From NCBI GenBank assembly GCA_040387555.1, contig JAZKDO010000003.1, positions 558,001-622,000 of the forward strand: DNA of 64,000 nt. The letters run 5' to 3'. Positions 43,375-53,800 of the stretch are shown here, one piece after another; the first letter of the stretch is position 1; each line of letters starts with the position of its first letter. Source of the stretch: UBA4416 sp040387555. Its GTDB lineage: Bacteria > Bacteroidota > Bacteroidia > B-17B0 > Aurantibacillaceae. The translations under genes were made by a program, and so were the position numbers. Below the pieces are notes generated by a model. It was given only the letters and a program-made list of their open reading frames with translations. It was not told the DNA's origin and made no database searches.

Positions 43375-45108
43375 TTATTTGCCTTCCATTTCAGCTGGCT
43401 TAAGTTTATTCAACTCTGCCATTACCATTTTACGTTTCTCATTCAATTCATCGATCTTTTGCTTTTCTGCATTGATCTTATCCTCTATTTCTTTCATAAA
43501 AGGGTTTACACCTTTTGTACTGCTTTTAAAGAAACCTAAATTGTTATCGTAAGTTTTGATTCGCCCGCTAATCTCATCCATTTGTTTCTTAAAATAATCG
43601 GCTTCTTTTCTTAAAGCTGTTTCAGGATTCTCTCCGTTTGATAAACGTTCCAGTTTGGTTTTAAACTGCATCATGAATTTTTCAGAACTGCTGACATTCA
43701 TTTTATCGTACAATTCATCAAGGCGATTATAAAAAGCATCATTAATACGTTTTTTATCTTTCATAGGAACCATACCGGCTTCGTTCCAGTCGGCAGAAAA
43801 TTGTTTTAAGGCAGCGTGATTAGCAGCCAGGTCTTCCGATAAATTAAACTCAGTTAGTTTTTTAAGTAATTCTTCTTTTGCTACTAAGTTGGTATCAAAA
43901 CTTGCGTCTATCGCTCCGAAATGAGCTTTCTTTGCATCAAAGAAATGATTGCAGGCTGCACGAAACTGATTGAATAATTTTGTTTCATCGCCACCTGCAT
44001 GAGGAACTTTTTTCCAGGCATCCTGTAATTTAATTAAAGCAAGGCCTGTCTTTTGCCAATCTGTACTTTCTTTTAATGCGTTGGCTTTAGCAATCAGTTC
44101 TTGTTTCTGGGATTTAATAACACCCATTTTTTCATGAACAACATTAAAAAATTCTTTTTTCTTGCTAAAAAAATCGTCGCATAAAGCCCTGAATTCTGCC
44201 CATACTTTATCATTTTCTTTTGCGTTCGCTCTTCCTATGCCTTTCCATTCGGTTTGTAAAGCTACCAGTTCGTTGGTCAAATTATTCCAGACTTGTCCAG
44301 TAGCAGTTTCTGCCTTTGCAATAATTTCCTTTATTTTTTCAAGGATCGTTTTTTTCTCATTTAAGTTAGCTTCTTTTTCTTCTTCAACAGAATTGTAATG
44401 CGCTTTTAATTTAGAATAAGCTTCTTCAATGGCAGCACGAAAACTCCCTTTTAACTCATCCCATTTATCATTTGGTACAGGCCCTATTTCTTCCCAATCG
44501 TTACGGTAAATTTTAATTAAGCGTTCTGCTTCCTTAATATTAGTTTGATCTTTAATGCCTTTGATCTTTTCAAGTAACTCCGTTTTTAATTCGTAGTTAC
44601 GTTTCAAATCATGCTCCTGTAATTGTTTTGATAAACTTAATTTGTAATTAAATTCCTCAATAGCTTTACTATAATCAGATTGAATTTCTTTGTATTTATG
44701 AGAAGAAACAGCGCCTGTTACTTTCCACAGTGCTTGTAACTCCACCAGTTTTTTAATGGCAGCACCAATGTTATCACTTACCTGACTAAGGTCGTTTATT
44801 TTATTAATAATTTCCTGGCGAACCAACAAGTTTTTATTTTGTTCAATGGCCAGTTTGCCATCTTCTTCTTTTTTCTTTTTTTCGATTTTGTCGATCAGCT
44901 CAGAAATTTTAACATCTTCTGCTGATTTGGCATATTCAAATTCTTTTGCTTTGCCTCCTTCTTCAACAAATTCCTGTTTTGCTTTTTCAAATTCAGCTGT
45001 CCACAATTTTTGATACTCTTTTTGCAGAGTGCGCATTTGGTGAGCAACAGCACTAGCTTCAGGTTGCTGAAGCATTTCTTCCAGTTTAGTAATGATCTCT
45101 TGTTTCAT
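43375..45108 (-). CDS. DUF349 repeat coiled-coil protein
   Basis: 577 residues, almost all helical and strongly charged. It contains at least four DUF349 repeats of about 75 residues, each with a Trp-containing motif such as LWKVTGAVS, DWEEIGPVPNDKWDELKGSFRAA, EWKGIGRANAKENDKVWAEFRAL, AWKKVPHAGGDETKLFNQFRAA and DWNEAGMVPMKDKKRINDAFYNRL. The function of the domain is unknown. It is widespread in Bacteroidota and is usually cytoplasmic. It is divergent from the MutS2-like gene with 129 bp between them. Confidence 0.9.
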   Translation of the reverse strand: MKQEIITKLEEMLQQPEASAVAHQMRTLQKEYQKLWTAEFEKAKQEFVEEGGKAKEFEYAKSAEDVKISELIDKIEKKKKEEDGKLAIEQNKNLLVRQEIINKINDLSQVSDNIGAAIKKLVELQALWKVTGAVSSHKYKEIQSDYSKAIEEFNYKLSLSKQLQEHDLKRNYELKTELLEKIKGIKDQTNIKEAERLIKIYRNDWEEIGPVPNDKWDELKGSFRAAIEEAYSKLKAHYNSVEEEKEANLNEKKTILEKIKEIIAKAETATGQVWNNLTNELVALQTEWKGIGRANAKENDKVWAEFRALCDDFFSKKKEFFNVVHEKMGVIKSQKQELIAKANALKESTDWQKTGLALIKLQDAWKKVPHAGGDETKLFNQFRAACNHFFDAKKAHFGAIDASFDTNLVAKEELLKKLTEFNLSEDLAANHAALKQFSADWNEAGMVPMKDKKRINDAFYNRLDELYDKMNVSSSEKFMMQFKTKLERLSNGENPETALRKEADYFKKQMDEISGRIKTYDNNLGFFKSSTKGVNPFMKEIEDKINAEKQKIDELNEKRKMVMAELNKLKPAEMEGK

Positions 45109-45237
45109 TTGATACTACCCTTTTTTCAGGGCTTTTTTTAAAATTTATTTAACCTATCAAAAATAAAGGAAAAAATCAGTTTACAAAACTCTGAATGAGT
45201 TTTTTTATTCAAATAAAAGTTTAATTTTAATGTTGAA

Positions 45238-47319
45238 ATGAACATTATAGAATCTGAAGCCCTCGAATTATTAGAGTTTTATAAAATAAAAAAATATGTT
45301 ACTGAGTTTTGTTACAGTGCCGGCGCCAAGCAAAAAGCCTCACAGTTAAGCGTTTTTGAAAATAACGACAATCTAACTATAGAATTACACAGAGTTTCGG
45401 AATTAAAGAATACCTTTTCAAGCGATTCTTTTTTTCCTGATATCCAGTTCCAGGAATTTAGAAAAGAAGCTTCATTACTTTCTTTAGAAGGTAGCATGCT
45501 TACGGAAGAGCAGTTTTTACTGGTAAAGCAAGCTACAGAGATTAGCAACACCGCCATCCGTTTTCTGAAAAATAAAAAATTAATGTTGCCTTTTCTTGCA
45601 CAGTTAGGAGAAGGACTGGAGGATAATAAAGAAATCATTGAAGAGATTGATCGCATTATTGATTTTGATGCAACCGTTAAAAATTCTGCTTCCAGGGAAC
45701 TTCAAAAAATCCGTAAGGAGTTGTCCGAAAAACGACGCGAAAGCGATGTGAAATTTGACCGACTTGTAAATGAGTTACGCAAGGCAGGATTTATCAGGGA
45801 TAACGAAGAAAGTTTTTTTAACGGACGAAGAACCCTTGCAGTGCTGGTGGAATGCAAATCAGAGGTGAATGGATTTGTTCACAACAAAAGTGAAACAGGG
45901 AAAACAATTTTTATAGAGCCTGGCGCAACCATCAACATTAACAATGATATTGCAGAATTAGAGATTGATGAACGGCGTGAGATCAACCGGATTTTAAGGG
46001 AGTTGGCAGATACGCTTCGTCCTTTTTCTTTTCAGTTAAAGCAATACGAAGAGTTATTAATTGAACTGGATTTTATAAAAGCGAAAGCAAGATTTGCGCA
46101 ATTAATTCACGCATCTTTGCCGGTGATTTCAAAAACATCTGAGTTGAAATTAAACAAAGCTTACCATCCAATTTTGTTTTTACAAAACAGGGAATCAGGA
46201 AAACGTACAGTTCCATTGAACATTCATTTGGAAAAAGAAAACCATTTAGTGGTTATTTCAGGACCTAATGCTGGCGGAAAGTCTATTACATTAAAAACGG
46301 TTGGCTTGTTGCAAACGATGCTGCAAAGTGGAATGTTAGTGAGCGTTGGAGAAAATTCCGTCATGAGTTTTTTCAAGCATATTTTAATTGACATTGGAGA
46401 CACACAAAGTATCGAGCATGAATTAAGTACTTATAGCGCCCGCTTAAAAAATATGATTGCCATTTTGAAACAGGTAAATTCTGATACGTTAGTTCTGATG
46501 GATGAATTTGGAAGCGGTACTGATCCTGAATTGGGCGGCGCCATGGCAGAAGTTGTGCTTGAGGAATTAGTAAAGTCCAAAACGTTTGGGGTGATCACAA
46601 CACATTATTCAAACGTAAAATTATTGGCAAATAAATTACAGGGTGTATCTAACGGTAGCATGTTGTTTGATTTAGAAACGCTTGATCCGAAATATATTTT
46701 AACTGTTGGCGAACCTGGCAGCAGCTATACGTTTGAAGTAGCTGAAAGGGTAGGTTTCCCAAAAGAGTTGATTACACGCGCCAAGCAAAAAATTGATTCT
46801 GATAAAGTTGATCTTAATAAATTACTGGCTGAAGTTCAGCAACAAAAAACAAAATTAGCAGAAGCAACCGATAGGGTAGAGCACCAGGAATTTTTACGGA
46901 AGATTGCGAAAGAGAAATACGATACTTTATTTAATAACTGGAGAGATAAAACAGAAAGAGACCGCGAGCGAAAAATTGATTTGGCCCGCCTGGCAGATTT
47001 TGGTCAGAAGTATCTGAAACTGATGGAAGAATGGAATAAAAATGAAGACCGTAAAGCTGTGATCAAACGTTTTATTGATGGGATTACAGCTGAAACCAAC
47101 AAACGCAAAGATCTGGCCAAACAAAATAAGAAAGATAATTTTGCTGAGAAAAAAATTGCACGTTTAAAACCATTATTAAAAGTAGGAAGCCGAGTAAAAA
47201 TATTAAACAGCACTGAAGTTGGCGTTGTAGAATCTTTAAAGGAGGAAAAAGTAAGTATCACCTTTGGCATTTTAAAAATGACTGTTAATATTGAGAATTT
47301 AGAACTTGTTAAAGATTAA
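45238..47319 (+). CDS. MutS2-like ATPase without Smr domain
   Basis: 693 residues. N-terminal core and clamp region (about 1-300, with GRRTLAVLVECKSEVNGFVH and GKTIFIEPGATININND) precede the MutS-type ATPase with Walker A GPNAGGKS (about 342-349), Walker B DTLVLMDEFGSGTDPE (about 416-431) and TTHYSNVKLLA. A coiled coil (about 520-625) and a KOW-like end (KVGSRVKILNSTEVGVVE) follow. MutS2 resolves recombination intermediates and, in Bacillus, splits collided ribosomes. Typical MutS2 proteins run to about 780 residues with a C-terminal Smr nuclease domain; this one stops at LELVKD before any Smr signature. Confidence 0.9.
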   Translation: MNIIESEALELLEFYKIKKYVTEFCYSAGAKQKASQLSVFENNDNLTIELHRVSELKNTFSSDSFFPDIQFQEFRKEASLLSLEGSMLTEEQFLLVKQATEISNTAIRFLKNKKLMLPFLAQLGEGLEDNKEIIEEIDRIIDFDATVKNSASRELQKIRKELSEKRRESDVKFDRLVNELRKAGFIRDNEESFFNGRRTLAVLVECKSEVNGFVHNKSETGKTIFIEPGATININNDIAELEIDERREINRILRELADTLRPFSFQLKQYEELLIELDFIKAKARFAQLIHASLPVISKTSELKLNKAYHPILFLQNRESGKRTVPLNIHLEKENHLVVISGPNAGGKSITLKTVGLLQTMLQSGMLVSVGENSVMSFFKHILIDIGDTQSIEHELSTYSARLKNMIAILKQVNSDTLVLMDEFGSGTDPELGGAMAEVVLEELVKSKTFGVITTHYSNVKLLANKLQGVSNGSMLFDLETLDPKYILTVGEPGSSYTFEVAERVGFPKELITRAKQKIDSDKVDLNKLLAEVQQQKTKLAEATDRVEHQEFLRKIAKEKYDTLFNNWRDKTERDRERKIDLARLADFGQKYLKLMEEWNKNEDRKAVIKRFIDGITAETNKRKDLAKQNKKDNFAEKKIARLKPLLKVGSRVKILNSTEVGVVESLKEEKVSITFGILKMTVNIENLELVKD

Positions 47320-47332
47320 GGGTCTAATATTT

Positions 47333-47365
47333 CCTCCTTTGAAGGAGGTGTCCGCAGGACGGAGG
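47333..47365. repeat. Palindromic repeat forming the leader of the GDPD gene
   Basis: CCTCCTT, TG, AAGGAGG (47333-47348) is a perfect inverted repeat, then GTCC, GCA, GGAC (47350-47360), then GGAGG (47361-47365) directly before the ATG. The sequence is of the type CCTCCTTTGAAGGAGG...GCAGGACGGAGG that occurs as dispersed intergenic palindromes in Bacteroidota. Confidence 0.65.
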
Positions 47366-48142
47366 ATGTTAATTATATTATTTTGCATTACTAATACAAT
47401 GCTCTTTTCCCAAAACCCAATCATAATTGCGCACCGCGGTGCCAGCGCTTACGCCCCTGAAAACACACTGGCGGCTTTTGAAAAATCGATTCAAATGGGT
47501 GCTACAGTCATAGAGACAGATGTGCACCAAACACGTGATTGTGTAGTAGTTGTGATGCATGATTTGTCGCTTGACAGAACTACAAACACTAAAGGCTTGA
47601 TCAAAGATGTACTGTCAGGTAATTTTAAAGTAATTGAAATACGGCTATCGGATAAATCGCACAGGGTATGTCCACCAACACTTGAAGAAACAATTCAATT
47701 AATCAATGGCCGATGTGAGTTACTGATAGAAATAAAAAAAGGTAATGATTATTATCCCGGTATTGAGAAAAATGTGGTTGATTTAATTCATAAATACAAA
47801 GCGGAGTCGTGGATACGAACCATCCATTCATTTGATAAAAAAGCATTATTAAATGTGGCAATGCAGGATAGTAATATCAATCTTCAAAAATTAATTGTAT
47901 TCAAATTTCCTCTGGTTAGTTTTAATTATGATAAACATTTTAATAAAGATGATTTTAAGAACTGGAAAGGGGTAAACGTTTATTATCGTTTTTGCAGTAA
48001 ACGGGTTATCAAAAAAATTCACCAGCTTGGAAAAACGGTCAATGTATGGACGGTAAACAGTCCACGCATAGCAAGAAAGATGGCCAGGCGAGGTGTTGAT
48101 GGTATTATTACCAATTATCCTGATATTTTACAGTTACCGTGA
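47366..48142 (+). CDS. Glycerophosphodiester phosphodiesterase
   Basis: 258 residues from the ATG at 47366, which gives the signal-like start MLIILFCITNTMLFSQ; the frame is open upstream to 47306 but that part overlaps the MutS2-like gene and the repeat. GDPD signatures: IIAHRGASAYAPENTLAAFEKS (catalytic His-Arg), VIETDVHQTRDCVVVVMHD (Glu/Asp metal ligands and second His) and LDRTTNTKG. It hydrolyses glycerophosphodiesters to glycerol 3-phosphate and an alcohol. Likely exported. It ends VDGIITNYPDIL as usual for the family. Confidence 0.9.
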   Translation: MLIILFCITNTMLFSQNPIIIAHRGASAYAPENTLAAFEKSIQMGATVIETDVHQTRDCVVVVMHDLSLDRTTNTKGLIKDVLSGNFKVIEIRLSDKSHRVCPPTLEETIQLINGRCELLIEIKKGNDYYPGIEKNVVDLIHKYKAESWIRTIHSFDKKALLNVAMQDSNINLQKLIVFKFPLVSFNYDKHFNKDDFKNWKGVNVYYRFCSKRVIKKIHQLGKTVNVWTVNSPRIARKMARRGVDGIITNYPDILQLP

Positions 48143-48164
48143 TGCGTTCTTTATTAAACAATAT

Positions 48165-48172
48165 TATCTTTG
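48165..48172 (+). promoter_or_regulatory. TATCTTTG -7 box of truA
   Basis: Exact TAnnTTTG match, 4 bases before the truA ATG at 48177. The 12 bases around it are nearly the same as in front of pth (TATCTTTGTC, then the start codon). Confidence 0.6.
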
Positions 48173-48176
48173 TCGG

Positions 48177-48941
48177 ATGCCTCGTTATTTCATCCAATTA
48201 GCTTACAATGGCACCAACTATAATGGATGGCAGGTGCAGGATAATACTCCAAATACGGTTCAACAGATTCTTCAGGAAAAATTATCCTTGATCATTGGTC
48301 ACCCTATTGAAGTCGTTGGTTGTGGGAGAACAGATACGGGAGTACATGCTAAAGATTATTACGCTCATTTTGATTCTGAGAAAACAGATTTGCATGAAGA
48401 TGGCACTAACTATATTTATAAATTAAATAAAGTGTTGCCTTATGAAATTGCTATTAAAAAAATCTATTCAGTAAAAGAAGATGCCAGTGCAAGATTCGAT
48501 GCTCAATACAGGAGCTATGAGTATTTTTTACATACCTATAAGGATCCTTTTTTAACTGCAGGCTCTTTACTATTTTATGGTGATCTTGATTTTGAAGCGA
48601 TGAACGATGCGGCTGAGCATTTATTATCGGTAACTGATTTCACCAGTTTTAGTAAAGTCAATACCCAAACCAAAACCAATAACTGTAATGTCACTTTTGC
48701 GCATTGGACTAAATTGAATGAGAAACAATATGTTTTTAAAATTACGGCCAATCGTTTTTTGCAAAACATGGTGCGGGCTATCGTCGGTACTTTATTTGAA
48801 GTTGGTAAAGGGAAAATAAACCTGGAAGAATTTAAAACAATTGTTGCCAACAAAAACAGGTCTGGGGCTGGTATGTCAGTTTCAGGACATGCCTTATACT
48901 TAACCAATATTCAATACCCTGACACAATCTTTAATCCTTAA
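48177..48941 (+). CDS. truA: tRNA pseudouridine synthase A
   Basis: Makes pseudouridine at positions 38-40 of the tRNA anticodon arm. The 254 residues start with MPRYFIQLAYNGTNYNGWQVQ, the family opening, which fixes the ATG at 48177 rather than any upstream start. The catalytic Asp is D53 in GCGRTDTGVHA. Other signatures are YRSYEYFLHTYKDPF, FTSFSKVNTQTKT and FLQNMVRAIVGTLFEVGKG. A -7 box lies 4 bases upstream. Confidence 0.96.
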   Translation: MPRYFIQLAYNGTNYNGWQVQDNTPNTVQQILQEKLSLIIGHPIEVVGCGRTDTGVHAKDYYAHFDSEKTDLHEDGTNYIYKLNKVLPYEIAIKKIYSVKEDASARFDAQYRSYEYFLHTYKDPFLTAGSLLFYGDLDFEAMNDAAEHLLSVTDFTSFSKVNTQTKTNNCNVTFAHWTKLNEKQYVFKITANRFLQNMVRAIVGTLFEVGKGKINLEEFKTIVANKNRSGAGMSVSGHALYLTNIQYPDTIFNP

Positions 48942-48990
48942 ACTTTTCAAACACGCAAGGCCAATAAAGGAAAGCGTGTTACTTATCTAA

Positions 48991-50766
48991 ATGGAAGCTA
49001 AAAAAAGGAATCAGTTTAATTTCAAATTAATAAAACGAATTCTTTCGTATAGTAAACCTTATAAGAAATTATTTTATTTAGCCCTAACCTTAACTTTAGT
49101 TTTATCTTCTTTAGCTATTGTTAGGCCATTATTGATCAATCAAATACTGAATTGCATTGGAGCTGTTAATCCAACTGATGCGAATTATTTGCCGGATTCT
49201 GAACGTGGTAATTTTATTAATTACATGGGTCTTATCCTCTTGGGTGTTCTGTTAACAGAGGCGTTGTTGCAATTCACAAATATTTATGTTACTAATTTAC
49301 TCGGGCAAAATATTGTGAAGGATCTTCGCCTTCAAGTGTATACTCATATATTAAAATTAAAAAATACTTATTTTGATAATACGCCGGTTGGTACTTTAGT
49401 AACACGTGCAATTTCAGATATTGAAAGCTTGAGTGATGTTTTTTCACAAGGGTTTATTGTGATTTGTGGCGATATTTTAATGTTGATTATTTTTATTAGC
49501 GCCATGCTTTTTAAAAACTGGGCTGTTGCGCTTGTCACCTTAAGTACAATTCCGCTTTTGTTAATCGCCACCAATTTATTTAAAAATGGCGTTAAAAAAA
49601 CCTTTACCGAAGTGCGTAATGCTGTTGCTTCTTTAAATGCGTTCACAAACGAACACATATCTGGTATGCGCATCGTACAATTATTTAACCGTGAAAAAAT
49701 AGAGTATGAAAAGTTCAAAGAAATAAATGAAAAACATAAAGTAGCCAATATTCGGTCCATCTGGTATTATTCTGTTTTTTTTCCGGTGGTAGAAATTTTA
49801 TCTGCCGTATCTATCGCCCTGTTTGTTTGGTTTGCAGGTTTAAAATCTAACGAGTACAATATTCAGTTAGGAGATATTACTTTTTTTATCATGATGATCA
49901 ATATGGTATTTCGTCCCATCCGAATGTTGGCAGATCGTTTAAATACTTTGCAGATGGGCATCGTAGCCTCTGAACGCGTTTTTAATGTGATTGATACCAA
50001 TGAGATTATCTCAGAGACAGGAACCGTTTCTGCTAAAAACATTATGGGCGGCGTTGAATTTAAAAATGTATGGTTCGCTTATAAAGGCGAAGATTATGTG
50101 CTTAAAGGAATTTCGTTTACTATTGAACCTGGTGAAACAGTTGCAATAATTGGCGCTACAGGAGCCGGAAAATCAAGTATTATTAATTTACTGAGCCGTT
50201 TTTATGAAATCAATAAAGGCGAAGTCTTAATCGATGATGTAAAAGTAGATGATTATCATTTAAATGAACTTCGTGAGTCGGTTGGCGTTGTATTACAGGA
50301 TGTGTTTCTATTTAGTGGCTCTATCTTAAGTAATATAACTCTTCACAATCCTTTGATTACAGAAGAAATAGTAATAACAGCCGCTAAAAAAATTGGCATA
50401 CATGAGTTCATTATCGGTTTACCGGGAGGCTATCATTATAATGTGAAAGAAAGAGGCGCCATGCTATCTTCAGGGCAGCGGCAATTGGTTGCATTTGTTA
50501 GAGCTTATGTGTATAATCCACCAATATTTGTATTAGATGAAGCAACGTCCTCAATTGATATGGAAACTGAAAAGTTAATCCAAAAAGCATCCATTGAACT
50601 GGCTAAAAACCGAACATCTATTATCATTGCCCACCGATTATCAACGATACATCATGCATCTAAAATCATCGTAATGGAAAAGGGTGTCATCATCGAGCAG
50701 GGAAAAACTTCTGAATTAACCGATAAGGTGGACGGCGTTTATAAAAAAATGTTGGAATTGGTTTAA
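48991..50766 (+). CDS. ABC transporter, fused permease and ATPase (MsbA-like exporter)
   Basis: 591 residues. Six transmembrane helices (about 25-340) are followed by the nucleotide-binding domain with Walker A IGATGAGKSSI, Q-loop VVLQDVFLFSGSI, signature MLSSGQRQLVAF (LSSGQ in place of LSGGQ), Walker B PPIFVLDEATSSID and H-loop IIIAHRLSTI. A half-transporter that works as a homodimer or with a partner. The substrate is unknown (lipid, peptide or drug). It follows truA by 49 bp, a gap that contains an inverted repeat AACACGC/GCGTGTT. Confidence 0.92.
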   Translation: MEAKKRNQFNFKLIKRILSYSKPYKKLFYLALTLTLVLSSLAIVRPLLINQILNCIGAVNPTDANYLPDSERGNFINYMGLILLGVLLTEALLQFTNIYVTNLLGQNIVKDLRLQVYTHILKLKNTYFDNTPVGTLVTRAISDIESLSDVFSQGFIVICGDILMLIIFISAMLFKNWAVALVTLSTIPLLLIATNLFKNGVKKTFTEVRNAVASLNAFTNEHISGMRIVQLFNREKIEYEKFKEINEKHKVANIRSIWYYSVFFPVVEILSAVSIALFVWFAGLKSNEYNIQLGDITFFIMMINMVFRPIRMLADRLNTLQMGIVASERVFNVIDTNEIISETGTVSAKNIMGGVEFKNVWFAYKGEDYVLKGISFTIEPGETVAIIGATGAGKSSIINLLSRFYEINKGEVLIDDVKVDDYHLNELRESVGVVLQDVFLFSGSILSNITLHNPLITEEIVITAAKKIGIHEFIIGLPGGYHYNVKERGAMLSSGQRQLVAFVRAYVYNPPIFVLDEATSSIDMETEKLIQKASIELAKNRTSIIIAHRLSTIHHASKIIVMEKGVIIEQGKTSELTDKVDGVYKKMLELV

Positions 50767-50824
50767 TATTTTTTTCTAAACCTGTTTAGTAATTTTTTAA
50801 CTTTTTTCTCTATCTGTTTTTTCA

Positions 50825-50832
50825 TAGTTTTA
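50825..50832 (+). promoter_or_regulatory. TAGTTTTA -7-like box of the amidase gene
   Basis: TAnnTTTG with final A, 20 bases before the ATG at 50853. Confidence 0.35.
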
Positions 50833-50852
50833 GAGTAACTAAACATTCTCCT

Positions 50853-53800
50853 ATGAAGAAATTATTACTTATCATTTCATGCATCATTTCACAACAGGTT
50901 TTTTCAAATTCTGTTGGTGAACTTTTAATCAATAATGCTTATGCTGCTTCATTCAAAAAAGCATATAGTTTAAATCCCTCTATTCCCAAAGGTGTATTGG
51001 AATCTGTGGCATTTTCACAAAGTAGGTTTGAACATTTAGGAACTTCTTTTTATGAGCCAAGTTGCATCGGTTATCCAACGGCCTACGGTGTAATGGGTTT
51101 AACGGAAAACGGCCAGGGTTATTTTAGAAATAACCTGATTACAGTTTCCCAATTATCCGGGTTTACTGTTGAGGATATTAAAGCAAATCCAGAAAAAAAT
51201 ATTTTAGCCTATGCTAAAGCATTTTCAGTACTGCAATCACAACACGGTATTTCCGGAACAAAAATGGATAATTATTTGCCTGTTTTTGTGACACTGAGTG
51301 AACTCCCTTTAACTAATGATCTGCAGAATGATTTTGCAATGAATGCACATCTTTATCAATTGTTTTGGTTTCTGGCAAATGGTGAATTTCAGGATTTTTA
51401 TGGATTCCCTGATTATCAAATTAATCTGCCAACTATTTTCGGTGATAATTATAAAGTATTGAGTTCATCAACTGTAGTTATTGAAGGTTCCGCTATCAGA
51501 AACAGAACTGGAGCTACTTACAAATCTTCGAGTGTAAATTCAGTAGCGTCAGCTGATTATGGCCCGGCAATTTGGAACCCGACCACATGTAATTACAGTT
51601 CAAGAAGCGGTGTAGCTATTTCTGCTGTGGCTATTCACTTTGTTCAGGGATCTTACGCAGGTTGTATTTCCTGGTTTAAAAACTGTAGTGCATCAGCATC
51701 CGCCCATTACGTCATTCGTAGCTCTGATGGACAAACAACGCAAATGGTTTATGAATCTGATAAAGCCTGGCATGCCGGATCTGCTAATCCTTATACTTTA
51801 GGCACAGAGCATGAAGGATATGTTAATAGCGCGTCATGGTTTACAAATGCAATGTATCAAGCCAGTGCTGATTTAACCAGAGATATGTGCACAAGTAACG
51901 GCATCAACCCTTTACGTTGTTATTTTGGTCCGGGATGTAGTGGTACAACAGCTCAATGTGAACAAGGTTCTTGTGTAAAAATTAAAGGGCATCAAATGTT
52001 TGCTAGCCAAACGCACAGTGATCCCGGGCCTTTATGGAACTGGGAAAAATTTTATAAGTTAATTAATAATACACCGGTTGTAACAACTGTTACAGCTACA
52101 AGTGGAACATTTTATGATTCCGGTGGAGCTTCTTCAAACTATTTAAATGATGAACGCAAATTATGGTTATTTCAACCCTCCGGTGGAGCAACATCAATTA
52201 GCATGAATTTTACTTCTTTCAGCACAGAGAATAATTACGATTACTTATTTATTTATGATGGAAATTCAGTGAATTCCCCTCTAATTGGAAAATACTCAAA
52301 TACTGTTTCACCTGGAAATATTAATTCTACAGGATCAAGTTTATTGATAGAATTTCGGTCAGATTGCGCAACTACTGCAGCAGGCTGGGCAGCAACTTAT
52401 ACTACAAATGCGGTTGTTACCCCCACAACTACAACTGATAATGTAATACCTACAACTATTGTGTCAACAACCGGTGCTTGGAAAACAGGAAACTTTACTA
52501 CTACTTTTACAGATGCGGATGCAGGGGGTTCAGGTTTAGAAAAAAGCTATTACCAGGTTATTGATTATAACGGAACAGAATGGCGTGGAAATTATACACA
52601 CGGTTTTTTCTCAGACAATTTCGATGTTGCTATTCATCCGGAGTGGACGCAAGGCCCTGGCACATGGACTATCACAAATAATGCCCTTGAACAGTCCTTA
52701 CAAACAACCACCACGGCATCCAACACCAGTATTTATGCTGCTCTGACTCAGACTCTTTCAAATCGTTATCTTTATAATTTCAAAGGAAAGATCGAAGGAA
52801 CAGGAACTAACAGAAGAGCAGGTTTTCATTTTTTTATTGATAATCCTACTTTGCCTAATAGGGGCAATTCTTATTTCGTTTATTTCAGATTGGATGCTCC
52901 GAAAGTTCAAATTTATAAAACCGTGAACGACGTATTTTATTTGAAAGCTGATTCTGGTAATGTATCTATAGTTGCTAACCAATGGTATGATTATAAAGTT
53001 ATTTTTGATAGGATTACTGGTAAAATTGATGTTTATAAAGACAATACCTTAGTTGCCACCTGGACGGATAATACGCCACTTGTATCTGGCGATGTATCAC
53101 CTTTGCCAAATGGAAGTTATATTTCATTTCGAAGCGGCGATTGCAAATGGAGCCTTGATGAGATTAAAGTTTACCGCTCACGCCCTACTGCTTCGGTTAG
53201 TGTTTCAGTTGGTACTGGAAATACAAATGATGTAAGGTATCAAAATCCAGATCCAACAACATCGGCTGCTAAAGTTAAATCAATTGTAAACGATGGCGCT
53301 GGCAATTTATCATCTATTAATTACCATGATCTGAATATTGACTGGACTGTTCCATCAAACGTAAGTGCTGTTAACGATGGAAAATCGACAGATATTAATA
53401 CCGTTCCTTTAAGCGACTCTTTATCGGCAAACTGGTTATCGTCTGGTGATACTCATTCGGGTATTGAACGGTATTGGTATTCCATAGGAACAACTCCAGG
53501 TGCCACCAATACACAATCCTGGACAAGTAACTGGGGCGATACAACTGCTACTGCGCATAATTTAAATTTAACAGTTGGACAGGTTTATTACTTTAATATA
53601 AAAACGGAAAATGGAGCAGGGTTAATGAGTAGCGTTATTAGTACCAATGGGCAGACTGTTACTGCTATTGCTACTGATGTGAAAGAAATGGATCAAAACA
53701 GTTCCATTACGATCTATCCTAATCCATTTACCCAGAATTTTGAAGTTGATTTAGATTTAAGCACGGATAGTGATATCGAAATGGTACTATTCGATGCTTT

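Noticed and set aside
48093..48176. Longer N-terminus for TruA
   Set aside because: It overlaps the end of the GDPD gene; the family starts at MPRYFIQLAYNG and a promoter precedes that ATG.
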